Below, piece after piece: positions 9,443-17,556 of a DNA stretch of 64,000 nt; position 1 is the first letter of the stretch, and every line of letters starts with the position of its first letter. Origin of the DNA: Simiduia curdlanivorans (GTDB taxonomy: Bacteria > Pseudomonadota > Gammaproteobacteria > Pseudomonadales > Cellvibrionaceae); NCBI RefSeq assembly GCF_030409605.1, contig NZ_JAUFQG010000004.1, positions 744,001 to 808,000 on the forward strand. Reading direction: 5' to 3'. Made by a program: the position numbers and the translations under genes. The notes under the pieces were generated by a model, which saw only the letters and a list, made by a program, of their open reading frames with translations, had not been told where the DNA came from and searched no databases.

Positions 9443-9868
9443 ATGCATCACCTAACAACGGTTGAAACTGTTCTCATGGCAGCTTTCTCTAGGTTTAGCC
9501 TGATACCCTGCCATGTGCGATTTTTAATGTCTTTGGCGCGATTCTGCAAGTGCCAAAGTAAAATTTATTTCTGATTTTCGCACCACCTAATCAGTGTGTT
9601 ACTTGGGGTAACCCTAGACCCCATAAGCCCTTTGAAAATCAGCCATGTTCAAATGCTGGTGCATTTGATTACATTTAACAGCGATAAATGGGCAAGGTGT
9701 GTTGCGCTTGATCTAAAAACCAAAAACTGTTCCAGTGAGGAAACAACCCAGCCAGTGCTAATACATATAGTTCAAATCGGCCAAAGGGGAAAATAGTTCA
9801 GCGCTTTTTCGCTATTTTTTCGTAAATTTGCGGTAAATTGAAAGGTTCAGCCCATACCAAGTTGTGTC
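9443..9868. other. 426-base intergenic region with operator-like inverted repeats
   Basis: This is the divergent upstream region of sutA (minus) and the DUF523 gene (plus). It contains a perfect inverted repeat CAAATGC-TGGT-GCATTTG at 9650-9667 and a looser one, TGGGGT-N8-ACCCCA, at 9604-9623. Both resemble operator half-sites, but neither can be assigned to a regulator. A 66-codon open frame at 9596-9796 lacks a ribosome binding site and protein-like composition and is not called. Confidence 0.4.
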
Positions 9869-10564
9869 ATGACACCAGACCTTGCGCCCATCAGCTTAAC
9901 CAAACCCCCGATATTGCTCAGCCAATGTCTGCTGGGCGACCCTGTGCGTTATGACGGCGCGCACAAGCAACACGCACCCATCGTACAGCTGTTACTGCCG
10001 CATATTGCCGCCACAGCCCTCTGCCCGGAAATGGCCGCCGGTATGGGCGTACCTAGACCCGCCATTCGACGACAAAGCATGGCCGGCGCCGACATCATAG
10101 CGCTCGCCGAGTCAGGGCAACCGCTCAGCAATCAGCTTGAAGTTACCTGCCACAAGCTGGCTGCAAGCGAGCCAGCGCACACGGCCGTGGCCGCGATTCT
10201 GAAGGCGCGCTCACCCAGCTGCGGTATTCAATCAAGTCCGCTGTTTAATCACCAAGGGGATATCTTGACGCTGGGCGACGGTTTATGGGTACAACAATTA
10301 CGCCAGCATCAAGCGAGATTATTGCTTGTATCCGAAGAACAGCTGCACAACGCGCAAAGTTGTGTGTACTTTTTGCGCTTATGCCAACTGGCCTTGGCAC
10401 TTAGGCTGAAACTGTTAACCGAGGAATGGTTGGCGTATTTGAACGAGGCCAATGCCATGCATCAATTACCGGCATTAGGCCTAGGAGAAATTGCGCGGAA
10501 TCTGAGCGGTGAATCGGCGGAGCTCCACTATTTAGAGCCCCTGCCTTTTGTCTTACAAAGGTAA
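9869..10564 (+). CDS. DUF523 protein, TudS-like (thiouracil desulfidase family)
   Basis: 231 residues. The N-terminal part is a DUF523 domain: SQCLLGDPVRYDG (residues 18-30), ALCPEMAAGMGVPR (50-63) and SPSCG (115-119). Each holds one conserved cysteine (Cys20, Cys52, Cys118). In the characterised family member TudS three such cysteines hold a [4Fe-4S] cluster used to remove sulfur from 2-thiouracil, so a tRNA-thiobase salvage or detoxification role is possible. From about residue 150 there is an additional mostly helical region of unknown role. The ATG has no strong ribosome binding site. The gene converges with a P-II gene, with only three bases between stops. Confidence 0.8.
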   Translation: MTPDLAPISLTKPPILLSQCLLGDPVRYDGAHKQHAPIVQLLLPHIAATALCPEMAAGMGVPRPAIRRQSMAGADIIALAESGQPLSNQLEVTCHKLAASEPAHTAVAAILKARSPSCGIQSSPLFNHQGDILTLGDGLWVQQLRQHQARLLLVSEEQLHNAQSCVYFLRLCQLALALRLKLLTEEWLAYLNEANAMHQLPALGLGEIARNLSGESAELHYLEPLPFVLQR

Positions 10565-10567
10565 CAA

Positions 10568-10906
10568 TTAAACCGCTTCAGCGCCGGTTTCACCGGTGCG
10601 AATACGAATAATTTCTTCCAGCGGCGTAATAAAAATTTTACCGTCGCCTATTTTTCCGGTGTGCGCCGCCTTGGTAATCGCTTCGACGGCTTGCTCTACC
10701 ATGCCATCGTCGACGGCCAGCTCGAGTTTTACCTTGGGTAAAAAATCAACAACGTATTCGGCGCCACGGTAGAGCTCAGTGTGGCCTTTCTGCCGGCCGA
10801 AGCCTTTAACTTCTGTCACGGTCATACCCTGCACACCGACATCTGATAACGCTGTGCGCACATCGTCTAGTTTGAAAGGCTTGATGACTGCTGTGATCAA
10901 CTTCAT
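10568..10906 (-). CDS. P-II nitrogen regulatory protein (second copy)
   Basis: 112 residues, the exact P-II length, starting at the ATG at 10906 after AAGGAA. The longer frame to 10948 has no ribosome binding site. P-II proteins are trimeric sensors of 2-oxoglutarate and energy state that control AmtB, glutamine synthetase adenylylation and NtrB. The T-loop GRQKGHTELYRGAEY (37-51) carries Tyr51, the uridylylation site, and the C-terminal IRIRTGETG motif is present. It is very close to the other P-II at 12387, differing mainly at residues 15-28, 59-80 and the C-terminus. A strong terminator separates it from amtB, so it has its own promoter in the 185-base gap. GlnB and GlnK cannot be told apart by eye. 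Confidence 0.93.
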   Translation of the reverse strand: MKLITAVIKPFKLDDVRTALSDVGVQGMTVTEVKGFGRQKGHTELYRGAEYVVDFLPKVKLELAVDDGMVEQAVEAITKAAHTGKIGDGKIFITPLEEIIRIRTGETGAEAV

Positions 10907-11014
10907 GTGGGATTCCTTATTCTTGCCATCAGTGGAGTGGCGAAACATTACACGCTCGGGATTACAAAATCACCCGCTAGTGAAACAAATTTGCTCCCTG
11001 CTCAAATTTGGTGC

Positions 11015-11060
11015 AAAAAAAATCCGGCTATAGGAGGGCAAACCTCATTATAGCCGGATT
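11015..11060 (-). terminator. Intrinsic terminator after amtB
   Basis: Read on the minus strand, a perfect 12-bp stem (AATCCGGCTATA pairing with TATAGCCGGATT, 11049-11060 with 11021-11032) closes a 16-base loop. An eight-T run follows, given by the A run at 11015-11022. It isolates the amtB transcript from the downstream P-II gene. Confidence 0.92.
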
Positions 11061-11091
11061 CTGCAGCCATCAGAGATGGCTAGGAGGGACG

Positions 11092-12339
11092 TTACTTACC
11101 GGTAAACTCTGGGTAAGCTTCCATACCACACTCGGATAGATCGACACCGTTGTACTCTTCTTCGTCAGTTACGCGAATACCGATCGCCAACTTGAGCAGG
11201 AACCAAACCGCTAAGCTGGTCAGGAATACCCAACCGAAGATAGTGAGCGCGCCAATAATCTGACCAGAGAAGCTTGAGTCGCCATTGGTCATTGGCACAA
11301 CCATCAAGCCAAACAAACCAACCACACCGTGCACAGAAATCGCACCCACTGGGTCATCGATCTTAAGCTTGTCTAGGGTCAGAATTGATCCAACAACGAT
11401 CAAACCACCCACGGCGCCAATCAACGTTGCCTGTAACACCGTTGGCGTATCAGGCCCCGCAGTAATAGCTACCAAGCCCGCCAAGGCGCCGTTAAGTGCC
11501 ATGGTCAAATCGGCTTTGCCAAATAACACTTGAGCCAGCATTAGCGCGGCAATCAAACCACCGGCAGCCGCCGCATTGGTGTTCATGAAGACCACCGCAA
11601 CCGCGTTGGCGCTATCCACAGACGCCGTTGCTAGAACAGAACCGCCGTTGAAGCCGAACCAGCCCATCCACAAGATGAAGGTCCCTAAGGTGGCCATGGG
11701 TAAGTTTGCACCGGGGATCGCAACGGCTTTTCCATCGGCAGTATATTTACCCTTGCGCGCACCTAGTACCAAGACACCGGCCAAGGCTGCTGCAGCACCT
11801 GCCATGTGCACGATGCCCGAACCGGCAAAGTCTAAGAAACCAAGGTCGCCCAGGGTGTACAAACCAAACACTGGGTTGCCGCCCCAAGTCCAGCTACCTT
11901 CCATTGGGTAGATGAAACCGGTCATAACCACAGCGAACGCCAAGAAGGCCCACAACTTCATACGCTCGGCAACCGCACCAGAGACGATAGACATTGCCGT
12001 GGCCACAAAGACCACTTGGAAGTAGAAGTCTGCCGAGGGTGCGTAGGTGGCATTTTCTTCGCCGCCTTCAACCACGCCAGAACCTAAAATGTCACCCAAG
12101 AAGAACCACTCGGACGCCATACCTTTATACATAATGGCGTAGCCGCAAATCATGTACATGGTGCAAGAAATGGCAAACAGTGCCACGTTTTTAGTCAAAA
12201 TTTCGGTGGTGTTTTTCGAGCGAACCAAGCCCGCTTCCAACATGGCAAAACCAGCTGCCATCCACATTACCAGCGCGCCACACACCAAAAAGTAAAAGGT
12301 ATCTAGGGCGTACTGGAGCTGAAAAATATCATTTTCCAT
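11092..12339 (-). CDS. amtB: Ammonium transporter AmtB
   Basis: 415 residues with eleven predicted membrane helices. The Amt signature LDFAGSGIVHMAGAAAAL spans residues 169-186 and includes the conserved Asp170 and the first pore His178. The second pore histidine is in GAISVHGVVG near residue 335. The protein conducts ammonium or ammonia across the inner membrane and is plugged by GlnK at low demand. No cleavable signal peptide is evident. It lies 47 bases downstream of a P-II gene, the classical glnK-amtB pairing, and ends in a strong terminator. Confidence 0.97.
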   Translation of the reverse strand: MENDIFQLQYALDTFYFLVCGALVMWMAAGFAMLEAGLVRSKNTTEILTKNVALFAISCTMYMICGYAIMYKGMASEWFFLGDILGSGVVEGGEENATYAPSADFYFQVVFVATAMSIVSGAVAERMKLWAFLAFAVVMTGFIYPMEGSWTWGGNPVFGLYTLGDLGFLDFAGSGIVHMAGAAAALAGVLVLGARKGKYTADGKAVAIPGANLPMATLGTFILWMGWFGFNGGSVLATASVDSANAVAVVFMNTNAAAAGGLIAALMLAQVLFGKADLTMALNGALAGLVAITAGPDTPTVLQATLIGAVGGLIVVGSILTLDKLKIDDPVGAISVHGVVGLFGLMVVPMTNGDSSFSGQIIGALTIFGWVFLTSLAVWFLLKLAIGIRVTDEEEYNGVDLSECGMEAYPEFTGK

Positions 12340-12386
12340 GAGTCTCTCCGAAGAAGTTTTATCAGTTAATTTTTATCGGCGAGGCT

Positions 12387-12725
12387 CTAAAGCGCTTCTT
12401 CGCCTGTTTCACCGGTGCGAATGCGGATAACCTGCTCCAAGGGCGAAACAAATATTTTGCCGTCGCCAATTTTGCCGCTGTTTGCAGCTTTGGTAATGGC
12501 TTCAACAATCACATCCACTTGAGCGTCGCCAACAGCCACTTCGACTTTGGTTTTTGGCAAAAAGTCGACAACGTATTCGGCGCCACGGTAGAGCTCGGTG
12601 TGGCCTTTCTGACGGCCAAAACCTTTTACTTCAGTAACGGTAATACCCTGCACACCATTTTCAGACAGCGCTTCGCGCACTGCGTCCAACTTGAAGGGCT
12701 TGATAACGGCTGTAATCAGCTTCAT
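12387..12725 (-). CDS. glnK: P-II nitrogen regulatory protein GlnK (amtB-linked)
   Basis: 112 residues from the ATG at 12725, with GGAG eight bases upstream. The GTG at 12734 overlaps that site and is rejected. Tyr51 in the T-loop (HTELYRGAEY) and the C-terminal IRIRTGETG element are intact. Its position directly upstream of amtB on the same strand supports the GlnK assignment: it should bind AmtB from the cytoplasm and block ammonium uptake when nitrogen is plentiful. A hairpin with a short T stretch lies between it and the upstream porin gene, so its transcription may be partly attenuated. Confidence 0.95.
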   Translation of the reverse strand: MKLITAVIKPFKLDAVREALSENGVQGITVTEVKGFGRQKGHTELYRGAEYVVDFLPKTKVEVAVGDAQVDVIVEAITKAANSGKIGDGKIFVSPLEQVIRIRTGETGEEAL

Positions 12726-12754
12726 CGCTTTCACTCCATAAGAGGGGGGAGAAA

Positions 12755-12776
12755 GCGCCCGCTTGAAGACGGGCGC
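12755..12776 (-). terminator. Weak terminator or attenuator between the TorF-like gene and glnK
   Basis: A 7-bp GC stem GCGCCCG/CGGGCGC around an 8-base loop lies ten bases after the porin stop codon. On the minus strand it is followed only by TTTC. This suggests partial termination with read-through into glnK-amtB, or an RNA processing/stabilising hairpin that gives unequal expression. Confidence 0.45.
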
Positions 12777-12785
12777 GCATTGTTA

Positions 12786-13439
12786 TTAGAGATCGAAAGA
12801 TTTGCTAACAGAGAAGATCAGAGCTGAACCCGTGCCTTCTTTTACGCCAGGTTCGTAGGCATTCAGTTCTTCACTGTTGATGATAAGAGCCGCGCCCAAG
12901 TCGATGTCCGAAACGGTGGCACCGTAACCCAGTTCGATGTATTCACCTTCCGCATCTTTGGTAAAGCCTGCAACTTTTCCGTAAAAGCCATTGTGCTCTG
13001 CCGTAACTTCCCAGAAACCGTAGTCTTCATCGTCGCCGTCATCAACACCATGAACACCGTCAGAGTAGCCAACAGTCAGAAAACCAAAAGTGGCAGACAA
13101 GTTGATTTCACGATAATAAGTATCAAAATCACCTGTGTATTCGTAATCGGTGAAGCCTACGGTGAATGACATGGAGTCGCTGGCTTCGAAGGTATATCCA
13201 CCGTAAATGTCGACTTCAATGCCGTCACCAACATCAGCAGCCCATGTACCTAAATAAAAGCCGCCGCTTTCTAAATCTACACCAGCATTGGCCGAAGACT
13301 CCGCCTGGTATATACCACGGTAAAAGTACTCAGAATTGAACCCTACATTGGCACTAACGTCTGCGGCCATGGTGGGTGCTGCAAGGGTGCTAGCGGCAAG
13401 AACAGCTGAAGCTAATAAAGATTTGGCAACCAATTTCAT
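12786..13439 (-). CDS. TorF-family putative outer-membrane porin
   Basis: 217 residues starting at the ATG at 13439, preceded by AAGGAAGAG. The upstream frame to 13547 adds a basic, non-signal N-terminus and is rejected. There is a signal peptide with likely cleavage after Thr-Met-Ala-Ala near residue 25, then a beta-strand-rich domain opening with VGFNSEYFYRGIYQ, the hallmark of the TorF/TIGR02001 family. It ends in an aromatic-terminal strand (SKSFDL). The family is often encoded beside glnK and amtB in gammaproteobacteria, which suggests a channel for nitrogen sources, but its substrate is unproven. It is the first gene of the nitrogen operon here. Confidence 0.88.
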   Translation of the reverse strand: MKLVAKSLLASAVLAASTLAAPTMAADVSANVGFNSEYFYRGIYQAESSANAGVDLESGGFYLGTWAADVGDGIEVDIYGGYTFEASDSMSFTVGFTDYEYTGDFDTYYREINLSATFGFLTVGYSDGVHGVDDGDDEDYGFWEVTAEHNGFYGKVAGFTKDAEGEYIELGYGATVSDIDLGAALIINSEELNAYEPGVKEGTGSALIFSVSKSFDL

Positions 13440-13530
13440 GTGTCTCTTCCTTTGGGATGTCGTTTTTTGTTTTGAGCTAAACAAGCTTGATGATTTATTT
13501 AGCCGCCTGTAATTCAGGTACTTGTGTCTA

Positions 13531-13547
13531 TACAAAAGCCTTGCCAA
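13531..13547 (-). promoter_or_regulatory. Candidate sigma-54 (-24/-12) promoter of the nitrogen operon
   Basis: On the minus strand the sequence TTGGCAAGGCTTTTGTA matches the RpoN consensus YTGGCACGRNNNTTGCW except for two positions. The -24 GG is intact and TTG of the -12 element is present, but the -12 GC reads GT. It lies 92 bases upstream of the porin ATG, a normal distance. The -12 mismatch weakens the call. Confidence 0.4.
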
Positions 13548-13646
13548 CTACAATAAAGTCATTAAAAAACAATACGTTACAATTAAATATCGAATCAAAG
13601 GTTGAGCTTTGAAATAAAGATTAAAGTGCCAAGGCGCCAAGTTGGT

Positions 13647-13694
13647 GCACCGAAATATGCCGCCGCACCGATATGTTGCGCACTGGCCTCGCGC
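13647..13694. promoter_or_regulatory. Three candidate NtrC-type enhancer half-matches
   Basis: Three successive GCAC-N7 elements are seen: GCAC-N7-TGCC (13647-13661), GCAC-N7-TTGC (13665-13679) and GCAC-N7-GCGC (13680-13694). The NtrC consensus is GCAC-N7-GTGC, so the second and third each miss it by one base. They lie 115-165 bases upstream of the candidate sigma-54 promoter, the range expected for NtrC enhancers. Confidence 0.35.
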
Positions 13695-13791
13695 ATGAAT
13701 AGAAAAGCAATTTGCCCCCCTAGATCGAATTTAAAACGCAAATAACACCCGGTTTCGCGTTAATATTTGCGCATTCACTCAGGACTTAATC

Positions 13792-14010
13792 ATGCAGCCT
13801 CAAGATTTCATCAACGATTTTCGTCAACGCTTACAGGATCATGCCCCAGTCGGCGCCAGTGAAGCCAAAGCGCTACTGCAATCCATGCTCGCTAAACTCA
13901 ACTTGGTCAGCCGGGAAGAATTCGATGCCCAGCAGGCGGTATTACTGCGCACTCGCGCCAAGCTCGAGCAGCTAGAGAAACAGTTGGCGGAATTACAAGC
14001 TAAGCTTTAA
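13792..14010 (+). CDS. ubiK: Ubiquinone biosynthesis accessory factor UbiK
   Basis: 72 residues with the BMFP/UbiK pattern. A helical N-terminal half (residues 1-40) is followed by a C-terminal coiled coil from about residue 43 (SREEFDAQQAVLLRTRAKLE) rich in Leu, Glu and Gln. UbiK (formerly YqiC) binds the ubiquinone-synthesis enzymes with UbiJ and helps aerobic ubiquinone production at the membrane. The ATG at 13792 follows AGGA. It is upstream of comM on the same strand with a 72-base gap, a frequent pairing in gammaproteobacteria. Confidence 0.93.
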   Translation: MQPQDFINDFRQRLQDHAPVGASEAKALLQSMLAKLNLVSREEFDAQQAVLLRTRAKLEQLEKQLAELQAKL

Positions 14011-14082
14011 CGGGTTGATGGGCACTTCTGGAAAGGAAAGGGGCCCTTAAGCAACTACCACTAAGACAGACAAGGAGCGTCT

Positions 14083-15576
14083 ATGTCATTGGCCATTGTT
14101 CACTCTCGCGCCCGCTCGGGTATTCAGGCACCCGTAGTTGAAGTTGAGGTTCACCTATCTAACGGCCTGCCCGGTTTAGCCATTGTTGGCCTGCCAGAAA
14201 CCGCGGTGAAAGAAAGCAAAGATCGGGTGCGCAGCGCGCTCATCAACAGCCACTTCGAATTTCCCAGCCGACGCATCACCATTAACTTGGCACCGGCCGA
14301 TTTGCCGAAAGAGGGTGGTCGCTTTGATTTACCCATTGCCTTGGGCATCCTGGCCGCATCGGGTCAAATTCCGGTGCAGGCCCTCGCCCACGTGGAGTGC
14401 GTTGGCGAGCTGGCACTATCCGGTGAACTAAGGCCGATATCGGCTTGCCTACCGGCGGTTATCGCCAGCCACGCCGAGGGTCGGCAACTAATACTGCCCG
14501 CCGATAACAGCCACGAAGCGGCGCTGTATAGCCAAGCCTCACCCTTAATGGCAAGCAATCTGCTGGAAGTGTGCGCTCACTTACACGGGCGCAGCCAGCT
14601 CAAAGCCTGCACTTCAAAACCCGCCGAGCCGATACCCACTAGTCAAGATTTAGCCGATGTACGCGGCCAGCCCCAAGCCCGACGAGCACTAGAAATTGCT
14701 GCAGCAGGGCAACATAATTTACTGTTCTACGGCCCGCCGGGCACCGGTAAAACCTTGCTGGCGAGCCGCTTAAACACCTTGTTGCCACCCTTGAGTGACG
14801 ACGAGGCTCTGGACATTGCCCTCATTCATTCGGTGGCTGGAGCACCGCACCGCTGGCGCGAGCGGCCATTCCGCCACCCCCACCACACCGCCTCGGCGCC
14901 GGCTTTAGTGGGCGGCGGCTCGCAACCTAAACCGGGCGAAATATCGCTGGCTCACCGCGGCGTTCTGTTCTTAGACGAGCTGCCGGAATTCTCTCGCCCC
15001 GTCCTCGAAGTCTTGCGCGAACCCCTGGAAAATGGCGAGGTGCGCATCGCTAGGGCGCAAGCACAGGCGGTGTTTCCCTGCCAATTTCAGCTGGTTGCCG
15101 CAATGAATCCCTGCCCCTGCGGCTATTTCGGCGACGGTAAAGGGCGCTGCCGCTGCACGCCCGACCAAGTCCGGCGCTACCGTATGCGCTTGTCCGGCCC
15201 GCTGTTAGACCGTATCGATATGCACGTACCGGTTAGAGGCATACACGCAGACCAACTCAGGGGTGAGAGCGACGAAGAGACCAGTGCAGACGTGCTAACC
15301 CGAGTGATTAAAGCGCGCCAGCGAGCACTGGCAAGGCAGGGTAAAACCAATCAGGCGTTAACGGCTAAGGAGCTCGACCAGCTCTGCCCATTAACCGAAA
15401 ACCAACACGCCTATTTATCGGCGGCGATGGATAAGCTTGGGCTCTCCATACGGGCTTGGCACCGCATCATTCGCGTGGCGCGCACCCTGGCAGACCTTGC
15501 CCATTGCGAACAGTTGCAAGACGCTCACTTAGCGGAGGCGGTTAGTTATCGACGCCTAGACAGGCCAATGGCCTAG
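14083..15576 (+). CDS. comM: YifB/ComM family Mg-chelatase-like AAA+ ATPase
   Basis: 497 residues. An N-terminal ChlI-like/Lon-protease-fold domain (about 1-170) precedes an AAA+ magnesium-chelatase domain with Walker A GPPGTGKT (217-224) and Walker B LFLDELPEFSR near 300. A C-terminal lid domain and a cysteine-rich loop (NPCPCG, then GRCRC, near 345-362) follow. In Vibrio, ComM is a hexameric helicase that promotes branch migration during natural transformation, so the gene may act in homologous recombination. It starts with a strong AAGGAG site and converges with the GGDEF/EAL gene. Confidence 0.95.
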   Translation: MSLAIVHSRARSGIQAPVVEVEVHLSNGLPGLAIVGLPETAVKESKDRVRSALINSHFEFPSRRITINLAPADLPKEGGRFDLPIALGILAASGQIPVQALAHVECVGELALSGELRPISACLPAVIASHAEGRQLILPADNSHEAALYSQASPLMASNLLEVCAHLHGRSQLKACTSKPAEPIPTSQDLADVRGQPQARRALEIAAAGQHNLLFYGPPGTGKTLLASRLNTLLPPLSDDEALDIALIHSVAGAPHRWRERPFRHPHHTASAPALVGGGSQPKPGEISLAHRGVLFLDELPEFSRPVLEVLREPLENGEVRIARAQAQAVFPCQFQLVAAMNPCPCGYFGDGKGRCRCTPDQVRRYRMRLSGPLLDRIDMHVPVRGIHADQLRGESDEETSADVLTRVIKARQRALARQGKTNQALTAKELDQLCPLTENQHAYLSAAMDKLGLSIRAWHRIIRVARTLADLAHCEQLQDAHLAEAVSYRRLDRPMA

Positions 15577-15598
15577 CGTACAACTTATTCTAGGCACA

Positions 15599-17302
15599 CT
15601 AGACTTCGAGCGAGGCGGTATCCACCTGCAGCAAGCGCAGAATGTCGGCCATTGGCTGGGGCGAACCCAACCAAAACCCCTGCACCTCATCGCAACCCAA
15701 CTCGCGCAGACGCTTGAGCTGCTCGGCTGTCTCCACACCCTCGGCCACGGTACTTAATTTTAAGCTGTGCGCCAGCTGGATAACGGCCATAACCAAGGCG
15801 TGTTGGTCTCTATCTTGGGTAATGCCCGAGACCAATTGCCGGTCAATTTTAACCCGCGAGAAAGGCAACCTTTGCAAGGTGGCTAGCGAGGACATGCCGG
15901 AGCCGAAGTCGTCCAAGGAAAAACTGGCGCCGGTAATGGCAAGGGTACCCAATGCCTCGGTCGCTAGCGCCACATCGCCCATTACAGCATTTTCTGGCAG
16001 TTCAAACTCCAGTTGGCTACCGCGCAGGCCATGGCGATCCAAGGTGGCGATCACCTGTTCAGTTAGATTGTCGTCGCGCAACTGGCGCCGCGACAAGTTC
16101 ACCGACATCAACAAATCACCCAAGCCAACCTGTTTTAAGGTTTGCACATCGCGACACACGATATCGAGAATTTGGTGCCCCATATCAACCACTAGGCCGC
16201 TGCTGTCGGCCACCGCGAGGAAGTCACTTGGCGTCAATAGACCGCGCGCGGGATGGCGCCAGCGCGCCAGCGCTTCCAAACCGCAGATTTCACCGGTTAC
16301 GGTATCGATGCGAGGTTGGTAGTAAACAGTGATTTCACCCCGACTTAAGCCCCGGCGCAACTCTTGCTCTAGCTGTAAAAGCCGGCGCGCATCGTTATCC
16401 ATACTCTCGGCATAGAAACAGTATTGGTTGCCACTGGCTTGCTTGGCCCGGTACATGGCCATGTCGGCCTGACGCTGCAAACTTTCGCCATCCGCTCCCG
16501 GGCGATAGGGCGCGATGCCGACGCTACAACCCACCGTGATGTCCATCCCGGCAAGTGCAAAGGGGGCAGAGATAGCGTCGATAACCTTTTCCGCCAAGTG
16601 CGCCATATCGGTGGTGCTGTGCATATCGTCGAGCAGCAGAGTGAACTCATCGCCACCCACCCGTGCGACGGTATCGCTCAAGCGCACGCAGCCCTGTAAC
16701 CGCTGCGCCGTTTCCCGAATCAGCATGTCGCCAACATCGTGCCCATAGCAATCGTTGACTGGTTTAAAGCCATCGAGGTCTAAATACATCAGGGTAAATG
16801 GATGGTCGCCGCGCTTAGCTAGGTCAACCGCATGATCGAGCCGATCGCGAAACAGAATGCGGTTGCTAACACCGGTTAAAGAGTCGTAGTGAGCTAGTTC
16901 GGATAATTTTATTTCATTCGCTTTGCGCTCAATGGCGTAACGCATAGTGCGCTCGAGCAGCTGGGCGTCAATTTTACCTTTAATGAGGTAGTCCGCCGCG
17001 CCAACGCTCAAAGCCTCGCGATCGACGTCGGCCTCCATCTCATCGGTCATCACCAAAATAGGCACCTTGGCACCCATGTTGCGGGCAGCCAAAATCAAAT
17101 CTTTCGCACTACCGTTATGCCACTGGTAATCGAGCAGAATGACATCGTAATTGTCAGACAATATTTCCGGCAGCGCGTCTTCTAGCTTGGGTAACCAGGT
17201 AATTTCATAAGCTGTGTGGAAAACGTCAGACAATAGGCTACCAATCAACAGGTATTCCACCTGTTCATCGTCGATTAATAACAGCCTGATATGGGTATCC
17301 AT
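15599..17302 (-). CDS. Response regulator with REC, GGDEF and EAL domains
   Basis: 567 residues from the ATG at 17302, which directly precedes a normal receiver domain; the longer frame from 17335 is possible. The REC domain (about 5-120) has acidic residues near 11-12 and phospho-acceptor Asp58 (ILLDYQ). A GGDEF domain (about 145-300) has intact GGDEF preceded five residues upstream by RxxD (RLSD), the inhibitory c-di-GMP site. An EAL domain (about 315-560) keeps GLEALARWRHP, the Asp pair in DDFGSG, KIDR and AEGVET, so phosphodiesterase residues look complete. It should make and/or break c-di-GMP under a phosphorelay signal. No partner kinase is adjacent. Confidence 0.93.
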   Translation of the reverse strand: MDTHIRLLLIDDEQVEYLLIGSLLSDVFHTAYEITWLPKLEDALPEILSDNYDVILLDYQWHNGSAKDLILAARNMGAKVPILVMTDEMEADVDREALSVGAADYLIKGKIDAQLLERTMRYAIERKANEIKLSELAHYDSLTGVSNRILFRDRLDHAVDLAKRGDHPFTLMYLDLDGFKPVNDCYGHDVGDMLIRETAQRLQGCVRLSDTVARVGGDEFTLLLDDMHSTTDMAHLAEKVIDAISAPFALAGMDITVGCSVGIAPYRPGADGESLQRQADMAMYRAKQASGNQYCFYAESMDNDARRLLQLEQELRRGLSRGEITVYYQPRIDTVTGEICGLEALARWRHPARGLLTPSDFLAVADSSGLVVDMGHQILDIVCRDVQTLKQVGLGDLLMSVNLSRRQLRDDNLTEQVIATLDRHGLRGSQLEFELPENAVMGDVALATEALGTLAITGASFSLDDFGSGMSSLATLQRLPFSRVKIDRQLVSGITQDRDQHALVMAVIQLAHSLKLSTVAEGVETAEQLKRLRELGCDEVQGFWLGSPQPMADILRLLQVDTASLEV

Positions 17303-17556
17303 GGTATCGCCGTTGCCCGAGCGGGCAGCCTGCATCCTTTAATTTATTGTGCTTTCCCTAGTCACTATTGAACCTATAAAAATCAATAGCCATGCAAATT
17401 GCGACTCTAACGCAGGCCAGAGATAAGTGGAATAATTAAACCCCCCATATAGCAAATTAGTGGCATGAATGGTGTATACCTAACACTTTGTTCTGTACTA
17501 ATGACGAAATAAACACGGGCTGTTAGCATCGCCCTTTGACCACTGGATTTATAGTC

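Larger units (their letters stand above)
13440..13791. other. 352-base divergent control region of the nitrogen operon and ubiK
   Basis: This stretch carries the promoters of the minus-strand porin-glnK-amtB operon and of ubiK. It contains the candidate sigma-54 element (13531-13547) and candidate NtrC sites (13647-13694) listed separately. The part near 13754-13785 is AT-rich and may hold the ubiK promoter (TAATAT at about 13761). No open reading frame is supported. Confidence 0.5.

Noticed and set aside
9596..9796. 66-codon open frame in the sutA/DUF523 gap
   Set aside because: No ribosome binding site, no recognisable composition and it lies within a region with operator-like repeats; treated as non-coding.
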